From assembly GCF_026341035.1 (NCBI RefSeq), contig NZ_JAPEOQ010000001.1, positions 2,356,001 to 2,420,000 of the forward strand: DNA of 64,000 nt, given 5' to 3'. Positions within the stretch are counted from its first letter, which is position 1. Each line of letters starts with the position of its first letter. Origin of the DNA: Streptomyces sp. NBC_01016 (GTDB lineage Bacteria > Actinomycetota > Actinomycetes > Streptomycetales > Streptomycetaceae). The notes below the pieces were generated by a model. The model was not told where the DNA came from and searched no databases. It saw only the letters and a program-made list of their open reading frames with translations. Both the position numbers and the translations under genes were made by a program. Below, piece by piece: positions 33,782 through 42,954 of the stretch.

Positions 33782-34515
33782 GGGTTCGGCGTCTCCAGTG
33801 CGTAGCCCACGCCGTGCACGGTGCGGATGCGCTCCGCGCCGATCTTCCGGCGCAGCGCCTTGATGTGGCTGTCGACGGTGCGGGTGCCCGAGGCGTCCGC
33901 CCAGTCCCACACCTCGGCGAGCAGCTGCTCACGGGAGAGGACCGCGCGCGGCGTGTTCGCCAGGCACACGAGGAGGTCGAACTCGGTGGGAGTGAGGTGT
34001 ACGTCCTCGCTCCTGACCCGCACGCGGCGCTGCGCGTGGTCGATCTCCAGCTCGCCGAGCCGCAGTATGCCGCTGCGCGGTGTCGTGGCGGCCAGCGCGG
34101 CCCGCTCGACCCGGCGCAGCAGCACGTGCACGCGCGCCGCGAGTTCCCGCATGGAGAACGGCTTGGTCATGTAGTCGTCGGCGCCGACGCCGAGCCCCAC
34201 CAGCATGTCCGTCTCGTCGTCGCGCGCGGTCAGCATCATGACCGGCACCGGCCGCTGGGCCTGCACGCGGCGGCAGACCTCGAGGCCGTCGAAGCCGGGC
34301 AGCATGATGTCGAGGATCAGCAGGTCGGGCTGCCAGGCCTCGGCCGTGTCCACCGCCGCCGGGCCGTCCTGCGCGGTTTGCACGAGGAATCCCTCGGCGC
34401 GCAGTCGGGCGGCGATGGCGTCGACGATCGTCGGATCATCCTCGACGACCAGGACCCGTCGTTGGGCTCCCTGGGTCGTCGTGGTGGTGTTGTGGGAGGT
34501 GTGTGTCTGCTCCAT
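33778..34515 (-). CDS. OmpR/PhoB family response regulator
   Basis: The 245-residue protein has a receiver domain (VLVVEDDPTI, phospho-acceptor Asp in LLILDIMLPGFDG, signalling Lys in YMTKPFS) and a C-terminal winged helix (LTPTEFDLLVCLANTPRAVLSREQLLAEVW, DSHIKALRRKIG). It pairs with the overlapping histidine kinase, and no target gene is visible in the window. The N-terminus has a run of Thr (NTTTTTQG) before the receiver, a variable feature. Confidence 0.95.
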   Translation of the reverse strand: MEQTHTSHNTTTTTQGAQRRVLVVEDDPTIVDAIAARLRAEGFLVQTAQDGPAAVDTAEAWQPDLLILDIMLPGFDGLEVCRRVQAQRPVPVMMLTARDDETDMLVGLGVGADDYMTKPFSMRELAARVHVLLRRVERAALAATTPRSGILRLGELEIDHAQRRVRVRSEDVHLTPTEFDLLVCLANTPRAVLSREQLLAEVWDWADASGTRTVDSHIKALRRKIGAERIRTVHGVGYALETPNP

Positions 34516-34609
34516 CGCCCCGCCCCTGAATGCGCGCCGTCGTGACGCGCTTGACGCTTGAATGATCTGGGTTTCGGACGTCAGCGTACGGGGAGTTACC
34601 GCCGGTCGG

Positions 34610-35311
34610 CTACGTGGGCCTCAGGGCGAGGTGCACCACGTCAGGGACGCCCCGGACAACCGGGATCTCTTCGGTGCGCACCGCCTGGAAACCGGCATTC
34701 CGCAAGGTTTCTTCGAAATTTGCTGACGGCTGTGCGGACCATACGGCGAGAACCCCGCCCGGGTCGAGTCGGTCCTTGCAGGCGGCGAGGCCGGAGGGTC
34801 CGTAAAGGGTGTCGTTGTCCTCGGTGACGGTCCAGTCCGGACCGTTGTCGATGTCGAGGCAGAGCGCGTCGTAGGTGTCCGTCGCCGTGTGCAGGTGCCG
34901 TACGAGGTCGGCCTCGACGATGTCGGTACGAGGGTCGGCGAGGGCCTCTGCGGACAGCTCGCGCAGCGGGCCTTGCCGGTGCCAGTCGATGATCGCGGGC
35001 TCCCGCTCGACGACCGTGATGCGGCCCCAGCGCGGGTCGGCGGCGGCGTGCGCGAGGGAGAAGCCGACGCCGAGACCACCGATGAGGACACGCGGCTTCT
35101 GCGGCTTCTTTCGATCACCGAGGGCCGCGAGCGCCGAGTCGATGAGACGCCGCTCGGAGCGACCGTCGGAGGTGTCCATCAGGAACGTGCCGTTGGCGAT
35201 GATCTGGAGCAGGTCGCCGTGACGGCGCAGGACCACCTCACCGAAGGGGCCTTCGCGGCGATCGAGGACGACGGGTGGACCGGGGTGGTGCAGGGTCGTC
35301 ATGGCCGCCAT
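34610..35311 (-). CDS. Spermidine synthase-like methyltransferase-fold protein
   Basis: A 233-residue protein with the spermine/spermidine synthase fold: N-terminal strands (EVVLRRHGDLLQIIANGTFLMDTSDG), the nucleotide-binding loop VLIGGLGVGFSLA (GGLGxG, about residues 78-90), and the acidic ITVVEREPAIIDW. The polyamine-site residues are not clearly conserved, so it may act on another aminopropyl or methyl acceptor. ATG 35311 and 35302 are both possible starts. It is separated by 94 bp from the two-component pair and is likely independent. Confidence 0.85.
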   Translation of the reverse strand: MAAMTTLHHPGPPVVLDRREGPFGEVVLRRHGDLLQIIANGTFLMDTSDGRSERRLIDSALAALGDRKKPQKPRVLIGGLGVGFSLAHAAADPRWGRITVVEREPAIIDWHRQGPLRELSAEALADPRTDIVEADLVRHLHTATDTYDALCLDIDNGPDWTVTEDNDTLYGPSGLAACKDRLDPGGVLAVWSAQPSANFEETLRNAGFQAVRTEEIPVVRGVPDVVHLALRPT

Positions 35312-35419
35312 TGTGGCCGACGAGGTGGGTGACCCGCGGGCATTTTCTGTGGCCCACGTCTCACATGGCGCTCGTCACAGAGGGTGAACCGAACCAGGCC
35401 ACGCAGTGCCACAACTGCT

Positions 35420-36079
35420 TTATGTGCCCACGTACTTCGCGTTCGTCAGGGGCGCCTCGATGTGCCAGCCCACCGACTCGTAGAGGAACCGGCCCTCCGG
35501 GGTGCACGCCAGGACCGCACGGGTTGCGCCCTGGGTGTGGGCCACTGACTGGAGCGTGGCCATGACCACGCGGCCGAGGCCCTTGCGGCGGTGGTGTTCC
35601 GAGGTTTCGATCTGGTCGACGACCGCGCTCGCGCCGGTCGGGGCGATCTGGCCGCGCGCCGCGAACGCGCCCGTGGTGTCGGTGAGCAGGACCCGGGTGA
35701 CGCCGGCGCGGGTCCAGATGTGCCGGATGTAGCCGCTGGGGGCAGGCGGCGCGGTGGCCGGGGTCAGTTCCGTCGACATCAGGAAGTCGTCCGACCCGTA
35801 TGGCTCCCATTCAGGGCCGAGCCACGGCAGTACCCGCTCCGGGTCCGCGAAGACCTTGAGGTGCGTGCCGCGTCCGCGCGTGGACTCGGCCACCTTGCGC
35901 ACGACCTCCTCGCGCACGGCGTCGTTCGTGGCGCCGATGACGTGCCGGCTCACGTGCTCTGGCAGGCCCACATGAATCGTGTAACCCCAGGGCTCGACGA
36001 GTGGGGGAGCGGCGCCGCGCGAGGCGATCCAGCCGTCGATCCAGTTCCGTACGAGTTCCTCGCCCGTCACCGTCGTCAT
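35420..36079 (-). CDS. GNAT family N-acetyltransferase (variant with N-terminal extension)
   Basis: The 219-residue protein has an N-terminal helical region (residues 1-125, VIGATNDAVREEVVRKVAE) and a C-terminal GNAT core. The acyl-CoA loop is EHHRRKGLGRVVMATL, preceded by AVVDQIETS and followed by ACTPEGRFLYESVGW. The layout resembles GNATs annotated as acetyltransferases of unknown target. ATG 36079 follows from the shared promoter region with lon. It reads away from lon, so the 172-bp intergenic region has divergent promoters. Confidence 0.85.
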   Translation of the reverse strand: MTTVTGEELVRNWIDGWIASRGAAPPLVEPWGYTIHVGLPEHVSRHVIGATNDAVREEVVRKVAESTRGRGTHLKVFADPERVLPWLGPEWEPYGSDDFLMSTELTPATAPPAPSGYIRHIWTRAGVTRVLLTDTTGAFAARGQIAPTGASAVVDQIETSEHHRRKGLGRVVMATLQSVAHTQGATRAVLACTPEGRFLYESVGWHIEAPLTNAKYVGT

Positions 36080-36209
36080 GTCCGCACGCACCCTTCGGCG
36101 TAAGACCCGCGTTGGCCCAGTAGGTATTACATATGCCATGCCGCCAGGGTCGGAAGGCGTGATCGCTGACAGCGAACGGGTGGGGCGGAACATCTGAAGG
36201 CTCCCGGGC

Positions 36210-36230
36210 ATTGAGTCCATGTAACTCAAC
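36210..36230. promoter_or_regulatory. HAIR-type HspR operator upstream of lon
   Basis: TTGAGT (36211-36216), a 7-bp spacer and ACTCAA (36224-36229) match the HspR consensus CTTGAGT-N7-ACTCAAG except at the outermost base on each side. It is 22 bp before the lon start, where HspR binding would block transcription. In Streptomyces lon is a known HspR regulon member, so this is a confident assignment. Confidence 0.88.
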
Positions 36231-36251
36231 TTGACTGCCAAAGGGGAGATC

Positions 36252-38672
36252 ATGGCTTCGACGTCCACACCGCTCACCCTGCCCGTGCTGCCGCTCGACG
36301 ACGAGGTCGTGCTGCCCGGAATGGTGGTGCCCCTGGACCTCAGCGACACCGACGTACGAGCCGCGGTGGAGGCCGCGCAGGCCGCCGCGCGTACTGGACC
36401 CAGCAAGCCGAAGGTGCTGCTTGTTCCACGCATCGACGGGACGTACGCGAACACCGGCGTGCTCGGCACCGTCGAGCAGGTCGGCCGCCTCGCCGACGGC
36501 GACCCCGGCGCGCTGATCCGCGGCGTCGGCCGCGTACGCATCGGCGCCGGCACGACCGGGCCCGGCGCCGCCCTATGGGTGGAGGGCCTGACCATCGAGG
36601 AGGAAGTGCCGGACCCGCTGCCGGGTGCCGTCACCGAACTCGTCAAGGAGTACAAGGCGCTCGCCACGAACTGGCTGAAGAAGCGCGGCGCCTGGCAGGT
36701 CGTGGACCGCGTCCAGGCCATCGACGACGTCTCCGCGCTCGCCGACAACTCCGGTTACTCGCCGTTCCTCACCACCGCCCAGAAGGTCGAGCTGCTCGAG
36801 GCCGCCGACCCGGTGGAGCGGCTGAAGCTCGCCACCGGCCACCTGCGCGACCACCTCGCCGAGCAGGACGTCGCCGAGTCCATCGCCAAGGACGTACAGG
36901 AAGGCGTCGACAAGCAGCAGCGCGAGTTCCTGCTGCGGCGCCAGCTCGACGCCGTGCGCAAGGAGCTGCGCGACCTGAACGGGGAGTCGGAGGGCGAGGA
37001 GTCCGACGACTACCGCACCCGCGTCGAGGCCGCCGACCTCCCGGAGAAGGTCCGCGAGGCCGCCCTCAAGGAGGTCGAGAAGCTGGAGCGGGCCAGCGAC
37101 CAGTCGCCCGAGGGGTCGTGGATCCGGACCTGGCTCGACACTGTCCTCGAACTGCCGTGGAACGAGCGGACCGAGGACGAGTACGACATCCAGGGCGCCC
37201 GCGCCGTCCTCGACGCCGAGCACGCGGGCCTGGACGACGTGAAGGAGCGGATCACCGAGTACCTGGCCGTGCGCAAGCGCCGCGCGGACCGCGGCCTCGG
37301 CGTCGTCGGCGGGCGTCGCGGAGGCGCCGTGCTCGCGCTCGTCGGCCCGCCCGGCGTCGGCAAGACCTCGCTCGGCGAGTCCGTCGCGCACTCGATGGGC
37401 CGTAAGTTCGTCCGCGTCGCGCTCGGCGGCGTACGGGACGAGGCGGAGATCCGGGGCCACCGGCGTACGTACGTGGGCGCCCTGCCGGGCCGCATCGTGC
37501 GCGCCATCAAGGAGGCCGGGTCGATGAACCCGGTGGTCCTCCTCGACGAGGTCGACAAGGTGGGCTCCGACTTCCGCGGCGACCCGGCCGCGGCCCTGCT
37601 CGAAGTCCTCGACCCGGCCCAGAACCACACCTTCAGGGACCACTACCTGGAGGTCGAACTGGACCTGAGTGATGTGGTGTTCCTCGCCACCGCGAACGTT
37701 CTGGAGGCCATCCCGGAGGCCCTCCTCGACCGTATGGAACTCGTGCGTCTCGACGGCTACACCGAGGACGAGAAGATCGTCATCGCCCGCGACCACCTGG
37801 TCCCGCGCCAGCTGGACCGCGCGGGGCTCGCGGCCGACGAGGTCACCATCGGCGACGACGCGCTGCGCAAGCTGGCCGGCGAGTACACGCGTGAGGCCGG
37901 CGTACGCAACCTGGAGCGGTCCGTGACGCGGGTGCTGCGCAAGGTCGCCGCGCAGCACGAACTGGGCGAGCGGGAGCTGCCGTTCACCGTCGGCGAGGGT
38001 GATCTGCGTTCGCTGATCGGGCGACCGCACCACGTGCCGGAGTCGGCGCAGGACCCGGCCGAGCGGCGCACGTCCGTGCCGGGCGTGGCGACCGGGCTCG
38101 CGGTCACCGGGGCCGGTGGTGACGTGCTCTTCGTGGAGGCGTCGCTCGCCGACCCGGAGACGGGTGCGGCGGGTCTGACCCTCACCGGTCAGCTGGGCGA
38201 CGTCATGAAGGAGTCGGCGCAGATCGCGCTCTCCTTCCTGCGCTCGCACGGCGCCGAACTGGAGCTGCCCGTCGCCGACCTGAAGGAGCGCGGTGCGCAC
38301 ATCCACTTCCCGGCGGGCGCGGTCCCGAAGGACGGGCCGAGCGCGGGCGTCACGATGACGACGGCGCTCGCGTCGCTGCTGAGCGGCCGCCTTGTCCGTA
38401 CGGATGTGGCGATGACCGGTGAGGTGTCCCTGACCGGGCGCGTTCTCCCCATCGGCGGCGTCAAGCAGAAGCTGCTGGCCGCGCACCGGGCCGGGATCAC
38501 GACCGTCATCATCCCGAAGCGGAACGAGGCGGACCTGGACGATGTCCCGGCGGAGGTGCTGGAGAAGTTGGAGGTGCACCCGGTGAACGATGTGCGGCAG
38601 GTGTTGGAGCTGGCGTTGGCGCCGGCGGAAGTGGCGGAAGTGGCGGATGTGGCGGTGCCGGTGGCCGCGTGA
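36252..38672 (+). CDS. lon: ATP-dependent protease Lon
   Basis: The 806-residue protein has the LonA layout: N-terminal substrate domain ([19 protein letters not shown]), coiled-coil helices, an AAA+ module with Walker [10 protein letters not shown] near residue 366 and Walker [12 protein letters not shown], and a C-terminal protease domain. The catalytic dyad is Ser697 in PKDGPSAGV and Lys740 in [10 protein letters not shown]. It degrades damaged and regulatory proteins in the cytosol. The last residues ([14 protein letters not shown]) are low-complexity. ATG 36252 has AAGGGGAG 4 nt upstream. Heat-shock control by HspR is predicted from the operator. Confidence 0.97.
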   Translation: MASTSTPLTLPVLPLDDEVVLPGMVVPLDLSDTDVRAAVEAAQAAARTGPSKPKVLLVPRIDGTYANTGVLGTVEQVGRLADGDPGALIRGVGRVRIGAGTTGPGAALWVEGLTIEEEVPDPLPGAVTELVKEYKALATNWLKKRGAWQVVDRVQAIDDVSALADNSGYSPFLTTAQKVELLEAADPVERLKLATGHLRDHLAEQDVAESIAKDVQEGVDKQQREFLLRRQLDAVRKELRDLNGESEGEESDDYRTRVEAADLPEKVREAALKEVEKLERASDQSPEGSWIRTWLDTVLELPWNERTEDEYDIQGARAVLDAEHAGLDDVKERITEYLAVRKRRADRGLGVVGGRRGGAVLALVGPPGVGKTSLGESVAHSMGRKFVRVALGGVRDEAEIRGHRRTYVGALPGRIVRAIKEAGSMNPVVLLDEVDKVGSDFRGDPAAALLEVLDPAQNHTFRDHYLEVELDLSDVVFLATANVLEAIPEALLDRMELVRLDGYTEDEKIVIARDHLVPRQLDRAGLAADEVTIGDDALRKLAGEYTREAGVRNLERSVTRVLRKVAAQHELGERELPFTVGEGDLRSLIGRPHHVPESAQDPAERRTSVPGVATGLAVTGAGGDVLFVEASLADPETGAAGLTLTGQLGDVMKESAQIALSFLRSHGAELELPVADLKERGAHIHFPAGAVPKDGPSAGVTMTTALASLLSGRLVRTDVAMTGEVSLTGRVLPIGGVKQKLLAAHRAGITTVIIPKRNEADLDDVPAEVLEKLEVHPVNDVRQVLELALAPAEVAEVADVAVPVAA

Positions 38673-38685
38673 GCCTGCGACGGGG

Positions 38686-38790
38686 CTGGGGTCTCGGGGC
38701 GCTGCCCCGGGCCCCGCTGGCTCTCGTCCAAAGAGCGGGCTTGAATGGCCCCGGGCGCCGCCGTCTCTCGCGCTAAGAGGGGCTTGATTG
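38686..38790. repeat. Dispersed intergenic repeat copy C, entering a coding 3' end
   Basis: TCTCGGGGCGCTGCCCCGGG, then GGGCTTGAATGGC and a second partial unit ending GAGGGGCTTGATTG, are the same family as copies at 5.2, 44.5 and 62.9 kb. It lies between the convergent lon and LuxR-type genes. The final unit supplies the last four codons and stop of the LuxR-type gene (SSPS plus stop). Confidence 0.7.
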
Positions 38791-39804
38791 CGTCAGCCAG
38801 CCCCTGAGCGTCGCCCGCACCCCCGCCTGAAAGCGCGTCTGCGCGTTCAGCATCGTCATCAGGCGGGTGATGCGGCGCCGCACCGTGTGGACGTGGACGT
38901 CCAGGCGGCGGGCGATCGCCTCGTCCTTGAGGCCAGAGGCGAGGAGGGTCAGCAGTTCGCGGTCCTCGTCCGTGATCTCGTCGGGGGAGTCCGCGCCGAT
39001 CGGCACCGCCCGCTCCCACACCGCGTCGAAGAGGGGGACGAGGGCGTGGCTCAGGAGGGAGTCGCTGACGACGAGTGCCGAGGCCGTCGGGTCCGCCGCG
39101 TCCGTCGGCGGGAGCAGGGTCACCCTGCGGTCCACCGTGAAGAGCTTCGTCGGCAGGTCCTTGCCCACCCGGATCTGAACGCCCTGCGTGGCAAGGTCGT
39201 TGAGGCCCCGGGCGCGCCCCGGGAAGGTGAGGCCCTCCCGGTCCACCACCACCCGCACCCGCGCCCCGCGCCGTACGGGGGCCGCCACGTCGAGCGGTGT
39301 CGGCATGCCGTCCGGCTGGCTCGAGGCGTACGGCGGGCGGTCGAGCAGTGCCACTTCCGTGGTGGCGGAGGCCAGCATCGCCGCGACGCGCTCCGCGATG
39401 GCCCGGCCGCCGCGCACCGTCTCGATGCCCATCGCCCGGACGTCCCCCGGCGTGGCGGTCAGTAACCCGGCCGCCAGCCGGTCCACCGCCCCCGTCAGGT
39501 CCTCCAACTCGGCCGAGCGGCGCAGCAGTTCCGCCTGGTGCCGGTGGATCAGGTTGCGCAGCGCCGTGGCGGGCGGCACCGCGAGCGGGAGGGCGGCGCC
39601 GCGCGGCGACGGCAGCGTGCAGCCGCGCTCCGCGAGGTGGTCGAGGGCGTCCGCGACGCGGCGCGCGGGCAGCCCGGTCGCGCGGGCGAGCGCCGCCCGC
39701 GAGGCGAAGTCACCGGCGCCGAGCAGCGCTTCGTAGACCCTCAACTCGCTCTCGCCGAGGCCGAGGGCCTGCCACTGCGCGTCGTCGTGCCCAGCCGATG
39801 TCAC
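38773..39804 (-). CDS. LuxR-type regulator with TrmB-like N-terminal domain
   Basis: The 343-residue protein combines an N-terminal TrmB-like winged helix (LGESELRVYEALLGAGDFASRAALARATGLPARRVADAL), a central phospholipase-D-fold-like sensor region, and a C-terminal LuxR HTH (LTLLASGLKDEAIARRLDVHVHTVRRRI). The family has adjacent neutral protease genes in several Streptomyces, and the M4 protease is divergent from it here. GTG 39804 is selected because the TrmB domain begins just after it; no good ribosome site is visible, so it may be leaderless. The last codons lie within an intergenic repeat. Confidence 0.85.
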   Translation of the reverse strand: MTSAGHDDAQWQALGLGESELRVYEALLGAGDFASRAALARATGLPARRVADALDHLAERGCTLPSPRGAALPLAVPPATALRNLIHRHQAELLRRSAELEDLTGAVDRLAAGLLTATPGDVRAMGIETVRGGRAIAERVAAMLASATTEVALLDRPPYASSQPDGMPTPLDVAAPVRRGARVRVVVDREGLTFPGRARGLNDLATQGVQIRVGKDLPTKLFTVDRRVTLLPPTDAADPTASALVVSDSLLSHALVPLFDAVWERAVPIGADSPDEITDEDRELLTLLASGLKDEAIARRLDVHVHTVRRRITRLMTMLNAQTRFQAGVRATLRGWLTQSSPS

Positions 39805-39835
39805 CAGGGGATTTTCGGTTGATCCGTGCAGGCCA

Positions 39836-39864
39836 CACAAGTGGGCACGTACACAAGTCGGCAC
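39836..39864. promoter_or_regulatory. Direct repeat operator CACAAGTSGGCAC between regulator and M4 protease
   Basis: CACAAGTGGGCAC (39836-39848) and CACAAGTCGGCAC (39852-39864) differ by one base and repeat with a 16-bp period. They lie in the 148-bp divergent promoter region of the LuxR-type regulator and the secreted protease. A LuxR-type protein binding tandem sites there would control the protease. Confidence 0.6.
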
Positions 39865-39952
39865 CTGGAACGCATTGTTCGCACACCCGCTCCGGTACTT
39901 GCATGGCCGCATCCGATATCCGTTCACGCGTCAGTGACACCGGAGGGGCACC

Positions 39953-42856
39953 GTGCGGAGTGCAGCACGCAGGAGATCAGGCAGATCCGGCAGCGGATCA
40001 GGCACAGCAGGCGGGTCAGGCAGATCGGGGCAGAGGAGCGGCGGTATATCCGTCGGTCAGGGCGTCGCGGCGCTGCTCGCCGTCGCCGGACTGCTGGTGA
40101 CCGGGGTGCCGGCCGCCCAGGCGGCCACCGCCGCCGCGGCCGACGACACGTCCGTGGTGGCGGGGACCGACACGGACACCCCGGCCCTCGTGACCGACCT
40201 GAACGAGCAGGCCACCGCCACCGGCAGCGCCGCCGACGCCGCGCGCGGTCATCTCAAGGCGAAGAAGAGCCGGTACCACATCGCGGACACGTCGTCGAAG
40301 GATCTGACGACCGTCAGCACGCGGAGCGAGGGCGGTCGGGAGACCGTTCGGCTCCAGCAGAAGTACCAGGGCGTCACGGTGCTCGGCGGCGAGTACGTCG
40401 TCCGGATGGAGAAGAAGGGCGGCGAGCGGACCGTCACCGGTACCTCCGGCAAGTACTTCACCGAGCTGAAGCTCGCCACGGTCGACCCGAAGGTGTCCGA
40501 GAAGACCGCCGTCCAGCGCGCGATCGCCGCCGTCACCACGCAGCTCGGCGGCGGCACGCTGCGCGCCCCCGCCAAGGGCGACAAGGCCGGGGCGAAGAAC
40601 CTCACCGGCAAGGCCACCGGCGTCACGATCCTCCCGCAGGGCTCCGGCGTGCTCACCCGGCACATCACCGTCACCGGCGTCAGCCCCGCCGACGGCTCGC
40701 CGGTCAAGCAAGAGGTCTACGTCGACGCCCGCTCCGGCTTCCCGCTGCTGCAGTACAGCGGCATCAAGACGTTCGGCGCCACGGGCACGGCGACCGGCGC
40801 CACCGACGAGGCGCCCACGGACGGGGACGCGGCCACCACCGCCGCCGACCAGCTCGTCGTCAAGGGCACCGGCACCCGCTACAACGGCCAGAAGACCGAG
40901 GTGAACCTGTACAAGGACACCAAGGGCGTCTACCAGATGATCGACTACGGCAGGCGGGCCGCCGACTCCCCGTACGCGGGCCCCATGCTGTCGACCTACG
41001 ACGCCCGCGGCCGCGAGGTCGCCTCCGCGTCCGGCGTCTGGCCCACCGGCATCAAGACGTTCCAGTCGGACACCCCCGAGCTCGGCGAGGACTTCACCAA
41101 CTCCGGTGCGATCGACGCCCATTGGGCGGCCGGCAAGGTCTACGACTACTACAAGAACCACTTCGGCCGCGCCGGTCTCGACGGCAAGGACGGCTACATC
41201 TACTCCCTGGTCGGCGTGACGCAGAACGGCGGCCCGTACAACAACGCCTTCTGGGACGGCACCAAGATGGTGTACGGCCAGGGCGGCGGCGACTACCGCA
41301 CGTTCTCCGCCGACACCGACGTCGTCGGCCACGAGATGACCCACGGCGTCGTCGAGCACACCGCGAACCTCGTCTACGCGGGCCAGTCCGGCGCCATGAA
41401 CGAGGGCCTCGCCGACTACTTCGGCAACGCCATCGACCTTGAGGCCAACGGCCAGTCCATGGACGATCCGGACGCCGGTCTGCTCGGCGAGGACCTCTGC
41501 ACCACGCTCGCCCCGCGCGACTGCGCGCTGCGCGATCTCAACGACGGCAAGACCACGTCGAAGGACTTCATCGGCGTCACCTACCGCGGTGACAACGGCG
41601 GCGTGCACCTCAACTCGACGATCTTCTCCGGCGCCCTGTGGGACATCCGCCAGGACCTCGGCGGCGACCTCGCCGACAAGATCGTCTACCGTGCCCTGTC
41701 CGCGTACATGACCCCGCTCGACGGCTTCACCGAGGGCCGCGCCGCGGTCGTCGCCGCCGCGCAGGAACTGGGCGTCACCAAGGCCCAGTTGAAGACGGTC
41801 AAGACCTCCTTCGACGCCCACGGCATCGTCCCCGGCTGGGAGAAGGCGCTCGGCGTCGACACGGACACGATCCTGTCCAAGGTCAACATCTACAACACCG
41901 GAGTCGGCGCGGGCGGCGGCAAGTACGCCGTCTCGAACTCCAACGAGGACGGCAGCGAGCCGTACTCGGTGTGGCTCGGCAACACCTCCGGCAAGGGCAC
42001 ACCCCAGCTGATGAGCGCCAACAACGGTGACTACAACGTCTACGCGGACACCGACGGCAAGACCGTGGTGTGGGCCGACTACAGCAGCACGGGCATCAGG
42101 ATCATGGCCCGGCCGGTCAAGGGCGGTGTCGCGAAGCAGGTCGACGGCATCGGCAGCGACGTCTCCGGGCTCGTCGTGGACGGCGACTATGTCGCCTACA
42201 CCGCGTTCAACCCGCAGTTCGGCGTCACGAACGTCCGGTACGTCAACATGAAGACCGGGGAGGCCGGCCTGGTCGACGGCGGCCGTCCCTACAACGTCTC
42301 GGGCCTGGCCTCCATCAAGGACGGCAAGATCGCCTACGCCAAGGTCGCCCCCGACGCGAGCGGCAACTACACGGTCGGCGTCGAGGTCTTCGACGGGGCG
42401 ACCGGCGCCAAGACGGCGATGCCCGTCACCGACGCCACCAAGACGGTGGGCATCGGCCAGACCGCGATCACCGACGACGGCGTGTTCTGGATCGAGGACA
42501 ACGACGGCACCGACACCGGCCAGGCCGCGGTGCGCCGCGCGGGCCTCGACGGCAAGAACCCGCTCACCCTCACCCCGGAGTCCGGCGACGGCTCGCTCTA
42601 CGCCTACTCGCTGACGGCCTCGGACGACGCGGTCAGCGTCACCACGCTGCCGCCGGCCACGGACTGGGCCAACGACACGCTGCCGAAGCTGGTCCAGGTG
42701 GCCCCCGACGGCAAGGGCGGCGCGCAGCGCGTCTCCTGCAACCGCGGCGACCAGGCGTACGCCGCCGCCGACGAGGGGCAGCGCGTCCTGTGGCTCGACG
42801 GCACCACCGGCTACACGAATCTCGTGAAGCGGGACAGGCCGGCCGGCAAGTGCTGA
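39953..42856 (+). CDS. Secreted M4 (thermolysin-family) metalloprotease with C-terminal propeller-like extension
   Basis: The 967-residue preproprotein starts at GTG after GGAGGGG. It has a long Arg/Gly/Ser-rich n-region and signal helix (VAALLAVAGLLVTGVPAAQA), a FTP/PepSY propeptide to about residue 290, and the M4 catalytic domain. Zinc ligands are in HEMTH (460-464) and the Glu of NEGLADYF, about 24 residues later. Residues about 660-967 are Asp/Gly/Lys-rich blades (KTVVWADYSSTGIRIM, IKDGKIAYAKV) that resemble a TolB-type beta-propeller, absent from thermolysin. It is exported and probably binds substrate or wall through the extra domain. It is followed by a terminator. Confidence 0.93.
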   Translation: MRSAARRRSGRSGSGSGTAGGSGRSGQRSGGISVGQGVAALLAVAGLLVTGVPAAQAATAAAADDTSVVAGTDTDTPALVTDLNEQATATGSAADAARGHLKAKKSRYHIADTSSKDLTTVSTRSEGGRETVRLQQKYQGVTVLGGEYVVRMEKKGGERTVTGTSGKYFTELKLATVDPKVSEKTAVQRAIAAVTTQLGGGTLRAPAKGDKAGAKNLTGKATGVTILPQGSGVLTRHITVTGVSPADGSPVKQEVYVDARSGFPLLQYSGIKTFGATGTATGATDEAPTDGDAATTAADQLVVKGTGTRYNGQKTEVNLYKDTKGVYQMIDYGRRAADSPYAGPMLSTYDARGREVASASGVWPTGIKTFQSDTPELGEDFTNSGAIDAHWAAGKVYDYYKNHFGRAGLDGKDGYIYSLVGVTQNGGPYNNAFWDGTKMVYGQGGGDYRTFSADTDVVGHEMTHGVVEHTANLVYAGQSGAMNEGLADYFGNAIDLEANGQSMDDPDAGLLGEDLCTTLAPRDCALRDLNDGKTTSKDFIGVTYRGDNGGVHLNSTIFSGALWDIRQDLGGDLADKIVYRALSAYMTPLDGFTEGRAAVVAAAQELGVTKAQLKTVKTSFDAHGIVPGWEKALGVDTDTILSKVNIYNTGVGAGGGKYAVSNSNEDGSEPYSVWLGNTSGKGTPQLMSANNGDYNVYADTDGKTVVWADYSSTGIRIMARPVKGGVAKQVDGIGSDVSGLVVDGDYVAYTAFNPQFGVTNVRYVNMKTGEAGLVDGGRPYNVSGLASIKDGKIAYAKVAPDASGNYTVGVEVFDGATGAKTAMPVTDATKTVGIGQTAITDDGVFWIEDNDGTDTGQAAVRRAGLDGKNPLTLTPESGDGSLYAYSLTASDDAVSVTTLPPATDWANDTLPKLVQVAPDGKGGAQRVSCNRGDQAYAAADEGQRVLWLDGTTGYTNLVKRDRPAGKC

Positions 42857-42877
42857 CCGGACCCACCTGAACGAGGC

Positions 42878-42914
42878 GGCGGCCGGACTCCCGGAGGGGG
42901 GAAGCCCGGCCGCC
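42878..42914 (+). terminator. Terminator after the M4 protease
   Basis: GGCGGCCGG (42878-42886) and CCGGCCGCC (42906-42914) form a 9-bp perfect stem, with additional complementarity inside. Position is 22 bp past the protease stop. It may also stop the convergent lysozyme transcript. Confidence 0.75.
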
Positions 42915-42946
42915 GTCTGCTCGTCTGCTTGTCTGTTCGTCTGTTC
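42915..42946. repeat. Four 8-bp tandem repeats GTCTGYTY
   Basis: GTCTGCTC, GTCTGCTT, GTCTGTTC, GTCTGTTC occur back to back between the terminator and the end of the lysozyme gene. They may vary in number between strains by slippage, with no evident function. Confidence 0.7.
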
Positions 42947-42954
42947 TTGAGGAC

